64,000 nt of DNA from NCBI GenBank assembly GCA_016744705.1, contig JADGDU010000016.1, positions 42,059-106,058 on the forward strand. Direction: 5' to 3'. This DNA is from Candidatus Krumholzibacteriia bacterium. GTDB taxonomy: Bacteria > Krumholzibacteriota > Krumholzibacteriia > LZORAL124-64-63. Position 1 is the stretch's first letter, and each line of letters begins with the position of its first letter. The notes under the pieces are model-generated. The model searched no databases. It was not told the origin of the DNA and saw nothing but the letters and a program-made list of their open reading frames with translations. Positions 56,301-64,000 of this stretch are shown here, piece by piece. A program made the position numbers and the translations under genes.

Positions 56301-57719
56301 TTAGCGCACCAACATCATCTTGCTCGTTTCGATGGAACCCTCGGCTTCCATGTAGATCACGTAGTTACCCGAAGAGACATCACGGCCGGTGCTGTCTTTA
56401 CCATTCCACTGAACAGGGTGTTCACCAGAAGGCATCACGCCGCTAAAGAGTTCGGCCACACGATTACCCTTCACGTCTAAGACAGACAACCTGACTTCAA
56501 GCTCTCGGTCCAAGGTAAAGCTGACGGTGGTCATGGGGTTGAAAGGATTCGGGTGAGCCCGGACGCTCAGCTGCCGAGGATCCAGCTGGTTTGGCACTGG
56601 TGTAATTGCTTGCCGTCCCCCGAAATCGAGGCCGGTTTCGGCGAACTTGATTTGGTTGTCGTAGGTGTAAGCGATCCAGCCATCGGATGCGGCGGAAACG
56701 GCTACAGACATCCGGGAGCCCACGGCTCCAAGGGCTTCTTCGGAGTACATTCTGACCAGGCTACCATCGTCCAGATCCCAGATCTGGATGACGCCTTGCC
56801 ATTCGGGGCTGGCATAGCGCATGACTCCACCCACGAGGTAGTTCCCGTTGGGAGAGAAAGCAATTCGTGCCGAGGAAGTGCCATAGGTACCCGAGTCGGC
56901 TGACAGGCTGTGGATGAGGTCCCCTGAAGAAACATCCCAAACGGTGGCCTTCAGGTTATAACCGGCACCGGAGACAGCCAATTGCGATCCATCTGAAGAG
57001 AAGTCCAGGGAGATGGGATAGCCACCATTGGTGTAGGAGCCGTGCTCAAGGGTCCGTAAGAGTTCGTGGGTACCGATATTCCACATCCGCACATCGCCGT
57101 CATAACCGCCCGTCACCAGCGTATTATCAATGGGCGAGAAAGCAACGCAATACGTGCCGCTCCCATGTCCATCGTAAGAGCCATGGAATGTGTATTCAGG
57201 ATAGTTGTAGACTCTGATCTGATCTTCGCTGGTCCGGTTCATCACAAAGGCAACGAATTGGCCGTCATGAGAGAAGGCGACCGATTTGACAAGCCCGTCG
57301 ATGTCATCATCGTTCAGGTCAAATTGCGATTCTCCTGATACCGCATTCCAAGTTTGGAATCCGTTGGCCACAGTAACGCAGGGGCCTTCTGCCGGGCAGC
57401 GCACGTTTCCGTGTCCCGAGGCGAAGGCCGTCCCGTCCGGAGTCACAGCCAAACCGTTTGTCAGCCCAATCACTCCAGAACCGCCGCCAATCAAAGTGTA
57501 AATTTCGGTTCTCGTCTCCACATCCCACTTCTTGATGTTGCCGTAGGTGAAGGGAGGCATACTCCGCGAGCCGCCTGAGTACATCGTCGCGCCGTCGGCG
57601 GAGAAAGCGAGGTTTGTGGCCGCTGCATCCGACTCCCAAATGACTTGAGGCGCCTCTTGAGCGAACGCGAAGGTCGCGGTCGCCATCAGTACAAAAAGTA
57701 GCAATACAATTTTATTCAT
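56301..57719 (-). CDS. Secreted WD40-like beta-propeller protein with C-terminal FlgD-like domain
   Basis: 472 residues. Signal peptide (cut near AFAQE), then about seven WD40-type repeats (FSPIDNTLVTGGYDGDVRMW is the best), then the FlgD-like domain with HPNPFNPMTTVSF ending SKMMLVR. Start at 57719 has AGGGA upstream; 41 earlier in-frame codons are rejected since they precede this signal. Probably a binding or scaffold protein outside the cell. WD40 propellers in exported proteins are uncommon but seen in these lineages. Confidence 0.8.
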   Translation of the reverse strand: MNKIVLLLFVLMATATFAFAQEAPQVIWESDAAATNLAFSADGATMYSGGSRSMPPFTYGNIKKWDVETRTEIYTLIGGGSGVIGLTNGLAVTPDGTAFASGHGNVRCPAEGPCVTVANGFQTWNAVSGESQFDLNDDDIDGLVKSVAFSHDGQFVAFVMNRTSEDQIRVYNYPEYTFHGSYDGHGSGTYCVAFSPIDNTLVTGGYDGDVRMWNIGTHELLRTLEHGSYTNGGYPISLDFSSDGSQLAVSGAGYNLKATVWDVSSGDLIHSLSADSGTYGTSSARIAFSPNGNYLVGGVMRYASPEWQGVIQIWDLDDGSLVRMYSEEALGAVGSRMSVAVSAASDGWIAYTYDNQIKFAETGLDFGGRQAITPVPNQLDPRQLSVRAHPNPFNPMTTVSFTLDRELEVRLSVLDVKGNRVAELFSGVMPSGEHPVQWNGKDSTGRDVSSGNYVIYMEAEGSIETSKMMLVR

Positions 57720-58011
57720 GAGTTCCCTGTCTGTTGGAATCGTTAGAAGGTGCCCACTGGGCCCTGCCATTAAAATCTCCAATGCATGATAGGAACGATT
57801 ACTATTAAGGGCAATTCCGGGGCTTTTTGGGGTGTTCTCCACTTGGTTATCTCTATTTTATTAAATCAAAAAAACACAGATCGGAGAGTAATTTTATCTT
57901 AATTGCCCGCCATTAGGTTGAATATTATCATCAATTGGATATTTCTTTTTTTTTTGCCAACTCCATCTATCCCATCTCCAGCAGTGCTTAAGCCTAAAAC
58001 TATGCCCAACC

Positions 58012-59076
58012 CTACTCCATCTTTTGCAGGCAACACTTCTTAAACTTCTTCCCACTTCCACAGGGACAAGGGGAGTTCCGCCCGAACTTCTTAGGGCCAG
58101 CAGTCATCTCACGGCGGATCTCCTGAAGCCGACTACCCAAATCCTGTCGGAAAACTTTCTGCAGTGTGGCAAACAATTCGGGGTGCTTCTGCTTCATCAG
58201 CCCCGGACGTTCAAAGAAATACTCGCTAACCACCGAGAAAAACTCTGCCTCATTGGTCAGGGCATAAGCATGGATGTCCGAATCATTGTCACTGATCTCC
58301 TGCATCTTCCTGCGCACCAATTCAATCCAGGGCCCGATGGCCTCACGGTCCAAACCCACAGCCGGCAATCCGTCGATCACACCATCCGATTTATCCACCA
58401 GATGGGCAAATTCGTGCACGCCCACGTTGCGCTTGTCAGTGGTATTCTTGAAGCCTTGAATCAGGTCAGGTTTGACCAAAATCATGATGCGGTTCATGGC
58501 GCCGGTTCCGACCATGCCCAGGATGTTGCCGTCACCATCGCCATCGAGGTTGAAGTCCTTGCCGAATCGAGAGGGATAGACGAGGACCTCATTAATTTGG
58601 TCCCACTCCCAACTTGGAAATCCGAAGATGGGAATCACCGCACTGGCCCCCACCAGAACCTTGGTCCGCGTATCGATGGTGGTGCGGATACCGGTGACCA
58701 TTTTTTCGCCCAGAAATATTTTCAGCTCATTGCGGAAACGAGTTTTCTCCGGGTCGGGCAGGGCACGGAAGAAGGCCACGTCCCGTTGTAACACAGCCTC
58801 CCATTCTACGGGAAAAGGCGCCGCCAGTAGCTTTTTTCGGCGCCTCACCTTAGCCAACAACCGGTTCCATACCAGCCACACGACAGCTACTGTGACCCCT
58901 ACAAACATCAGGGCCCAAATTCCCTTTGGGTGCAAGAACAGGAACAACAACGCGCCAGCCAAGAAGGTCAGTGCAGCCCACACGGATGCCAAGATGGTGG
59001 CATGCCGCTCGGCTGTGGTACCCAATCGAGATGGTGAGTTATGGGGCTCTGCAGCCGGTTCTGGTGTCCCGTTCAT
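58012..59076 (-). CDS. MtfA-like zinc peptidase with two N-terminal membrane helices and SEC-C end
   Basis: 354 residues. Two helices (about 35-80), then an MtfA/M90 peptidase domain with His221-Glu222-His225 (VHEFAHLVD) and a later Glu in NEAEFFSVVSEYFFE, and a C-terminal SEC-C motif with CPCGSGKKFKKCC. MtfA in E. coli interacts with the Mlc regulator; the membrane anchor and SEC-C addition are not in that protein. The start at 59076 has AAGGAG six bases upstream. It lies 25 bases after the deiminase gene on the same strand. Confidence 0.85.
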   Translation of the reverse strand: MNGTPEPAAEPHNSPSRLGTTAERHATILASVWAALTFLAGALLFLFLHPKGIWALMFVGVTVAVVWLVWNRLLAKVRRRKKLLAAPFPVEWEAVLQRDVAFFRALPDPEKTRFRNELKIFLGEKMVTGIRTTIDTRTKVLVGASAVIPIFGFPSWEWDQINEVLVYPSRFGKDFNLDGDGDGNILGMVGTGAMNRIMILVKPDLIQGFKNTTDKRNVGVHEFAHLVDKSDGVIDGLPAVGLDREAIGPWIELVRRKMQEISDNDSDIHAYALTNEAEFFSVVSEYFFERPGLMKQKHPELFATLQKVFRQDLGSRLQEIRREMTAGPKKFGRNSPCPCGSGKKFKKCCLQKME

Positions 59077-59101
59077 TGTCTCTCCTTGAAGCAAGTTCAG
59101 C

Positions 59102-60823
59102 TCATCGCACTAAAACCAGTCGGGCGGATTGGCGAACGGATTCACCTTGCAGCAGGCATAAATACGCTCCCGAGGCTACGGCTCGGCCCTGGTCATTCCG
59201 ACCATCCCATTTCACTTGATATTCACCGGCGTTGCAATAGGAAGACATTAGTTCGGCTACTCGATGTCCATCCAATCCGTATATCACCAGATCCACCTGT
59301 TGTGCCAAGTCTAAATTGAAACTGATCTCGGTCGCAGGGTTAAAGGGGTTCGGATAGACCGACAAGCCACCGGAGACCACCACAACCTCGGAAACACTGG
59401 AGACATCGGGCAGGTCCACATCATATACATTGGCAGGGGCGCCCGAAGGTGACTGAACAGGATATTCGGTCGTTCCGGAGAGAGCTATACCAGCAATATA
59501 ATAACTGAAATCTTCTGTGATATGCGGCAACTGAGCAGACCAAATGCCGGAATCCAAAGTGGCCTCGCATTGGAGATATTCGGAAGCCGAGACTGGCTTG
59601 TACCAGACCGAAGCCTGCGTGTTTTCAACTTTGGGAATAATACGGAATTTCAGTACCGGTTCACCTGGAGCTGACAGCTCAGTTAAGGGCTCATGAAAAA
59701 CCATCAACGGATTATCGCGATGCCGCAGATTGGTCACGCAATGGACGGCCCCCCAGTAGCTGATGATATAGGCTGAATCGATCCCAACAATATCGTACCC
59801 CGGCATCAGATCGGCATATATCTGCAAGGCTTCCGCATCACTGTCGAACCCATAAACCGGCACCAGAACTTTCTGGTTGATGATCAAGGAGTTCGTATAC
59901 GTGTAGTTGATGCTGCCAGCTGGTCCGGAATAGGCATACGGCGGCATGGGGAGGCGAGCCACTTCAAACTCGCGGCCATCCAGGTTGTGCAGTGAGTCGA
60001 GATAGTCGGCGAGATTATTCAATAGAAAATAGTCTTCGCCATAGGCATCCCCCGGAGTTTCATACTCGCCTACGACAAACAAAGTATCATTGAGCAGCTT
60101 ACAGAACATGTCGATGTGTCCGGTGCCATCGCCGGCCATGGGCTCAACCACAAGCAGGGAATCCACACCCAAATACGCTGACAGATCCGCCCGCACCTCG
60201 GATTGGCTATATCCTGAATTGTGATTGTAGATATTCGTGGACACAAAACCCATCCCGTTACCGTCGACCAGATGATTGCCCCCGTGATGCATCAGGTCGG
60301 AATCGTAAATGGGATTATCCCATTCCAAGGCCAGGGCATTGGGCATATTATCGTTGGCGTAGCCACCGCCGTGAACGTAGTCCACGATGGCGCTGCGGCC
60401 GTCTTCCTGAATACAAAACGGTCCGAAATCCCGAATCCACATGCTGGATCCGTTGACATTGCTATAGGTGATAAACTCCACGTTGCTCATGTCCACGCCG
60501 GAACCGGACAGGTAATTGTAGGCCTGGGTTTGGCTCGTCGAGTTGGCGACAACCAGATAAACCTTGTCTTCCTTAGCAACAGCTTCAGCAATATCCGCAA
60601 TTAGGGTTTGGCCCCAACCGGACCAGGCTAACAGAACACCGTCAGCAGGACAGAATTCAGCGGGATTAACGATCTCCAATCCCGAGGGTGCCGTGCCTTT
60701 GGGTTCCCCCGCACGGGTTTGTGGATCGGGCAACTTAATCTCGTGTAACACAGGTTCCACGGCGTATGTTGGACTCCAGCTGTACAGCAAAAGCCCAATA
60801 AGAACCAAAAGACTGGTTTTCAT
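59102..60823 (-). CDS. Secreted agmatine/peptidylarginine-deiminase-like enzyme with C-terminal FlgD-like domain
   Basis: 573 residues. Signal peptide (cut near TYAVE), then a PAD_porph/agmatine deiminase domain: Trp129-Ile-Arg-Asp132 (WIRDFGP), GDGTGHIDMF with the catalytic His, and Cys362 in GAVHCVT as nucleophile. It ends with a FlgD-like domain (YPNPFNPATEISF) and RLVLVR. Agmatine deiminases are cytoplasmic, while the exported Porphyromonas enzyme citrullinates peptides, so the export signal favours an extracellular arginine-modifying role. It is in an operon with the KSLYR protein (14-base gap) and the MtfA-like gene. Confidence 0.88.
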   Translation of the reverse strand: MKTSLLVLIGLLLYSWSPTYAVEPVLHEIKLPDPQTRAGEPKGTAPSGLEIVNPAEFCPADGVLLAWSGWGQTLIADIAEAVAKEDKVYLVVANSTSQTQAYNYLSGSGVDMSNVEFITYSNVNGSSMWIRDFGPFCIQEDGRSAIVDYVHGGGYANDNMPNALALEWDNPIYDSDLMHHGGNHLVDGNGMGFVSTNIYNHNSGYSQSEVRADLSAYLGVDSLLVVEPMAGDGTGHIDMFCKLLNDTLFVVGEYETPGDAYGEDYFLLNNLADYLDSLHNLDGREFEVARLPMPPYAYSGPAGSINYTYTNSLIINQKVLVPVYGFDSDAEALQIYADLMPGYDIVGIDSAYIISYWGAVHCVTNLRHRDNPLMVFHEPLTELSAPGEPVLKFRIIPKVENTQASVWYKPVSASEYLQCEATLDSGIWSAQLPHITEDFSYYIAGIALSGTTEYPVQSPSGAPANVYDVDLPDVSSVSEVVVVSGGLSVYPNPFNPATEISFNLDLAQQVDLVIYGLDGHRVAELMSSYCNAGEYQVKWDGRNDQGRAVASGAYLCLLQGESVRQSARLVLVR

Positions 60824-60837
60824 CGATTCCCCACCCT

Positions 60838-61920
60838 TCAACGGTATAAACTTTTGAGCCCCTCAAAAGAAATGCGATCAGTAGCCACAGTGCCTTCCAT
60901 CAGGCCAGTGAATTGACTCTGGTACATGTATTCATTGCCAAAAAACCCAACTGGAGGCTCAAAGGCACTTGGGCCAACCCAAAGCCAAATGACCTCACCA
61001 GGCATGCCTTCAATGGTCAGTGTCAGGGGAGCACAAGGCCCCACAAGGATACTGTCGATAACACCCACATTGCTGCAATCGTTAGGACCTACCAAGAAAC
61101 CATAAGTCTCTTGTTCGGCGTCCAATGTCCACTCGACCAGCCCGTTGTCGCCAACAATGATTGTGAACCAATCAGCCTCGCGAGACATGACACCATCGGC
61201 AAGAATGTACCAGCCAGATTGGCCTCCGTAGACCAATTCCCCGTTACCATCGCCAACAAGGTGGGAGAAATTTTGGCCAAATCCACCACTGCGGCAGCCG
61301 TTGTTAAATGAATCAATGTAACCATCAACAAGTTCCGGTTCACCCTCGTCATCTTCAACATCCAGGATGCAGGGTGAAATGGGGAATGTGGTGGTCACGT
61401 TTAGCACGTAATCCCCCGCGTCTTGACCGTAACCATCAATGACGATGTAGTACGTTTCACCAGCATTCAAGGCCGCGATTTCAATCAGGGAGACGTATTC
61501 ACCACAAATATCATCTTCGTAAGCATCATCGTTGCAGTCGACGAGGTTCAGGGCACTGTCAAAAATATAGGTTTTGGTATCGTACCCGGAACCACAGAGG
61601 TCAACCTGGATGTATTCGTCAGTGGTTGGCGTATAAGAATAAACAACATCTGGGGCAGTGCTGCCGCTGTAAGGACAAACAGCATCGTAATCATTAACAT
61701 TGTCTGAAGTATTACCCGTGTCATCAAACGGAAGGGAAGCGATGATTACGGCGGTGGCTATATCTTCTCCCCCTTCCCGACCATCAGGAGTACCGGGGTT
61801 CATGCCCAAATGGTTGTTGGTTTTTATGCCGTTGGGGGTGATGTCCAGGCTGGGAGTTCCCATGGCTAACGAACCCATAACAACGAGTAAAAGAGTAACA
61901 ACAAGAGATTGGCGCGTCAT
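60838..61920 (-). CDS. Secreted PPC-domain protein ending in KSLYR (paralogue 2)
   Basis: 360 residues. Signal peptide (cut near AMGTP), a bacterial pre-peptidase C-terminal (PPC)-like domain (about 55-185, with DVVYSYTPTTDEYIQVDL and GETYYIVIDGYG), then the domain shared with the protein at 52309-53019 (NNGCRSGGFGQNF, DWFTIIVGDNGLVEWTLDAE, GEVIWLWVGP). The end is ATDRISFEGLKSLYR. Start at 61920 has GGAGG upstream. First gene of the operon that continues with the deiminase and MtfA-like genes. Confidence 0.75.
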   Translation of the reverse strand: MTRQSLVVTLLLVVMGSLAMGTPSLDITPNGIKTNNHLGMNPGTPDGREGGEDIATAVIIASLPFDDTGNTSDNVNDYDAVCPYSGSTAPDVVYSYTPTTDEYIQVDLCGSGYDTKTYIFDSALNLVDCNDDAYEDDICGEYVSLIEIAALNAGETYYIVIDGYGQDAGDYVLNVTTTFPISPCILDVEDDEGEPELVDGYIDSFNNGCRSGGFGQNFSHLVGDGNGELVYGGQSGWYILADGVMSREADWFTIIVGDNGLVEWTLDAEQETYGFLVGPNDCSNVGVIDSILVGPCAPLTLTIEGMPGEVIWLWVGPSAFEPPVGFFGNEYMYQSQFTGLMEGTVATDRISFEGLKSLYR

Positions 61921-61996
61921 GATATTCCTCCAACTCAAAGATTGTGATTGTGTGCTAGTGAGCCACTACCTCACCCCAAACTTGTTGCCATGAGCG

Positions 61997-62005
61997 AGTA
62001 TATCA
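61997..62005 (-). promoter_or_regulatory. Extended -10 promoter candidate for the deiminase operon
   Basis: On the minus strand TGATATACT, about 77 bases before the ATG of the PPC/KSLYR gene; no good -35. Confidence 0.4.
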
Positions 62006-62043
62006 TAAATACAAATCCACAATCTAAATTATCCGAAGACGGA

Positions 62044-62463
62044 TCACAGTTCATGAACATAGGCGTACAAACCAACCACCTTACCAATCCGAGCCACAAA
62101 ACTTTCCAGGGCTTTGGCGTCCTCCACATTGTCAACCACAATCGGCTTAACGCCAGGGAGCCTGATAGCGGCCACCAACCGTGAGTTCTCTTGGGTTGAA
62201 TTCGTCTCGCTCTTTCCCAGATCCAATACGCCAGAATCTTGAATGACGTGGGCGATGGCCTGGATCTGGTCCTCAGACAACTGCCACTCATGGCGACCCT
62301 CCTGGATCACGAAGGCCCTTCCTTTGTACAGAACCTGGCCGTCACTGTTAATCACCACTGAGTAGACAGGGGAAGAGTCGCCGCTGGAGCCACATACAAC
62401 CACCACTCGTGAAAACGGGGCAGGACTCCCGTTTCGACCATCATTCACGTGACCTTCAGACAT
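62044..62463 (-). CDS. DUF6438-like protein
   Basis: 139 residues with no signal peptide. SSPVYSVVINSDGQVLYKG followed by a predicted helix with LSEDQIQAIAHVIQDSGVLD matches the DUF6438 pattern of a beta hairpin and a helix. Start at 62463 has AAGGAG six bases upstream; the longer frame from 62580 lacks a site. Function unknown. Confidence 0.6.
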   Translation of the reverse strand: MSEGHVNDGRNGSPAPFSRVVVVCGSSGDSSPVYSVVINSDGQVLYKGRAFVIQEGRHEWQLSEDQIQAIAHVIQDSGVLDLGKSETNSTQENSRLVAAIRLPGVKPIVVDNVEDAKALESFVARIGKVVGLYAYVHEL

Positions 62464-62706
62464 TCCGGGCTCCTTCTCGTGGTGCACTTCGGTGCAACCA
62501 GTGATTTGTGGTGGCTTCTGTTTTTCATCCGCTCTGGTAATTAAACACATACGAGTTTGAGGCGAAACAGCCCATTTCACTCAAGCACCTCTTTTAAGAT
62601 TGGGTGTGCTGGCTACAACCTGATTTTGGCCTATATTACACCCATCTAGTGGGAGTTCCGCTATTCATAATTTAATTCATTGATTCACCGCTCCAAGGAG
62701 ACCAAC

Positions 62707-63639
62707 ATGCGCATCATCTCCAGAATAACCCTGGTCCTCTTTCTATGCCTTACTGCCCCGGTACTTGCAGGCCCAGCCCCGGCCATCACTTACCAGTCCA
62801 TGCTCAATATTTATTTTCATGACGATTCCGGGCTCATCAGGTTCAGTGACATTGATTTGGCCTTTGCGCCCGAAGGCCCCATCAATGCCGCAATCGCCAT
62901 CACAAACTCTGACAATACGGTGCTTAAGAGCTTCAAGTTTTATCCAGACCCTCGGTGGCGAGAAGGAATTTTTGCCCGGCTTTCAGAAGTTGGTCCTGCA
63001 GATTTCCAAATCACCGATCCCGGCACATACAACATTGTGTTTCTGCTTGATGGCCAACCCATCAGCCGGCTTCCCGTGATTCTGGAACAAACTTCAGCTG
63101 GTGATGACCCCTACAATCCGGTGGAAAAGTTTCGCTTTTATGGGATGTGGCAGGTTTACTCGTACCTGACCATGAACACCCTGAAGGACGAACAATTTCC
63201 GGAGCTTAACTTTTGGCTCGGAGGGCGCGATCTGCCTGAAGGCCAGAGCAAAGAGATGTTTCAGGCAAACCTCAAGCGTGATGGAAAAATTGTTGCTCAC
63301 TCCAAAGAATCTCAGGGCTTCTACCATGATGGCCATTACCAGGATACCCGGATCAGCTTTTACCACCCCCACACCAAACGTGAAATGGTTAATGCCCTGC
63401 CTTATCTTATCAATGACTGGACCGGCACCGACGGCGACTATTCTCTAGAAATTGTCCGCCGCTCCGACAATCAACTTGTCCGCCTGTTCAAGTTCTCGGT
63501 GTCAGGAAACAAAATCCAACCTTTGGCGGCCAATCAGATTGGTTTTGAGCCCCATGTTGATTTCATCATTCCCAGAGTGATGGAACATGGCGCCAGGAAA
63601 TACGGTTTTGTTGAAGCGATCTGGTTGAAATCCGAGTGA
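62707..63639 (+). CDS. Secreted protein of unknown function
   Basis: 310 residues. Signal peptide (cut near VLAGP). Two beta-rich parts: one with YFHDDSGLIRFSDIDLAF and one with VEKFRFYGMWQVYSYLTM and a GGRDLPEGQSKEMFQ segment. No known domain recognised. Start at 62707 has AAGGAG seven bases upstream. An inverted repeat follows seven bases after the stop. Confidence 0.65.
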   Translation: MRIISRITLVLFLCLTAPVLAGPAPAITYQSMLNIYFHDDSGLIRFSDIDLAFAPEGPINAAIAITNSDNTVLKSFKFYPDPRWREGIFARLSEVGPADFQITDPGTYNIVFLLDGQPISRLPVILEQTSAGDDPYNPVEKFRFYGMWQVYSYLTMNTLKDEQFPELNFWLGGRDLPEGQSKEMFQANLKRDGKIVAHSKESQGFYHDGHYQDTRISFYHPHTKREMVNALPYLINDWTGTDGDYSLEIVRRSDNQLVRLFKFSVSGNKIQPLAANQIGFEPHVDFIIPRVMEHGARKYGFVEAIWLKSE

Positions 63640-63645
63640 AGATGA

Positions 63646-63721
63646 TGATATCCCCGTGTCGATGAGTTTTGCCCTACTGGGAGAGGTGGGCGACAAAGAA
63701 AACGTCGTAACGGGGATATCA
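63646..63721. repeat. Long-looped inverted repeat after the secreted-protein gene
   Basis: Arms TGATATCCCCGT (63646-63657) and ACGGGGATATCA (63710-63721) enclose 52 bases with an inner GCCC/GGGC pair. No T-run follows. Confidence 0.5.
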
Positions 63722-63903
63722 GTGATTTCAACTCAAGTTTCCATTCAAATATCCAGTTGGCGACCTGATGCGCGTCTGCTAATCTAGCGGCACTTATTGT
63801 GGTTGGTTGCTTCCTGTCCCCTACGGCTTCAAGGACTACCCCCATTTTAGTTTTATCTGAATCTTAAACTTCACTGATTCCAATCAAGAGGTTTGGTGGA
63901 CAG

Positions 63904-64000
63904 ATGTTAGCAACCCAAAAAATTTCATTTAACTTTTTCAACCCACCCCTCGCAATTTTCACAATATTGACATGTTTATCTCTTTTGCTCTGTGCAGAAA
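63904..64000 (+). CDS. Partial gene, N-terminus of a secreted protein
   Basis: An ATG at 63904 opens a frame to the window edge. The visible 32 residues are a good signal peptide: a basic/polar start (MLATQKISFNFF), then a hydrophobic run (AIFTILTCLSLLLCA) with a cleavage-like end. A GGTGG-type site lies just before it. The rest is outside the window. Confidence 0.5.
   Translation, partial: MLATQKISFNFFNPPLAIFTILTCLSLLLCAE

Noticed and set aside
58024..58791. Plus-strand frame opposite the MtfA-like gene
   Set aside because: Antisense to a gene with intact zinc-site and SEC-C motifs; no start signal.
63534..63845. Minus-strand frame of 103 codons at the end of the last full gene
   Set aside because: Overlaps the secreted-protein gene and the inverted repeat, with no ribosome-binding site or family match.

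Overview
This 64 kb stretch looks like chromosome of an uncultured, Gram-negative-type bacterium near the FCB assemblage (Krumholzibacteriota-, Eisenbacteria- or Latescibacterota-like). That placement is inference. The basis is mid-range GC, lipoproteins and an Omp85-like barrel implying an outer membrane, and above all seven unrelated exported proteins ending in the same FlgD-like Ig domain (NPFNP near its start, a basic or acidic last residue), which is common in those lineages. No rRNA, tRNA, CRISPR array, transposase or phage gene was seen.

Region by region. 1-8.3 kb: a secreted endonuclease/exonuclease/phosphatase-fold protein, a small secreted basic protein, monomeric NADP isocitrate dehydrogenase, a superoxide reductase followed by an FmdE-like protein, and a translationally coupled pair of a metallophosphoesterase and a membrane sensor with a DUF294-type nucleotidyltransferase domain. 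8.4-16.4 kb: YaiI, a large transglutaminase-like membrane protein, and an RNA-handling group (RRM protein, small basic protein, RhlE-like helicase, ABC-F ATPase). 16.7-20.4 kb: a two-gene respiratory complex in which both subunits resemble CydA and the second carries eight CxxCH haem c sites. 20.5-26.8 kb: a sensor and hybrid kinase split over overlapping genes, an Omp85-like outer-membrane protein and a zinc-ribbon protein.

27-34.2 kb: secreted S8 protease, DUF2780 protein, DUF2270 membrane protein and secreted M14 carboxypeptidase. 34.3-38.5 kb: a LysR regulator divergent from an AhpD-like protein, then an operon of ferredoxin, membrane cytochrome b and Tat-exported flavoprotein. 38.6-39.9 kb: two nearly identical RRM genes in tandem with long structured leaders. 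40.1-41.6 kb: DsbD-alpha-like lipoprotein plus a redoxin. 41.7-45.9 kb: a GH85 glycosidase gene and a methyltransferase gene, each broken by what looks like an internal deletion with frame change, flanking a VWA lipoprotein.

46.2-64 kb is dominated by exported proteins: spondin-domain protein, gingipain-like C25 peptidase, two paralogues ending in KSLYR, two tandem lipoproteins with CPC/PCP N-termini, a WD40-like protein, an agmatine/peptidylarginine-deiminase-like enzyme and an MtfA-like peptidase. A truncated gene runs off each edge. Together the genes suggest a heterotroph that degrades protein and glycan outside the cell, sorts those enzymes by a shared C-terminal domain, respires with haem-rich complexes and copes with low oxygen (superoxide reductase, bd-like complex).
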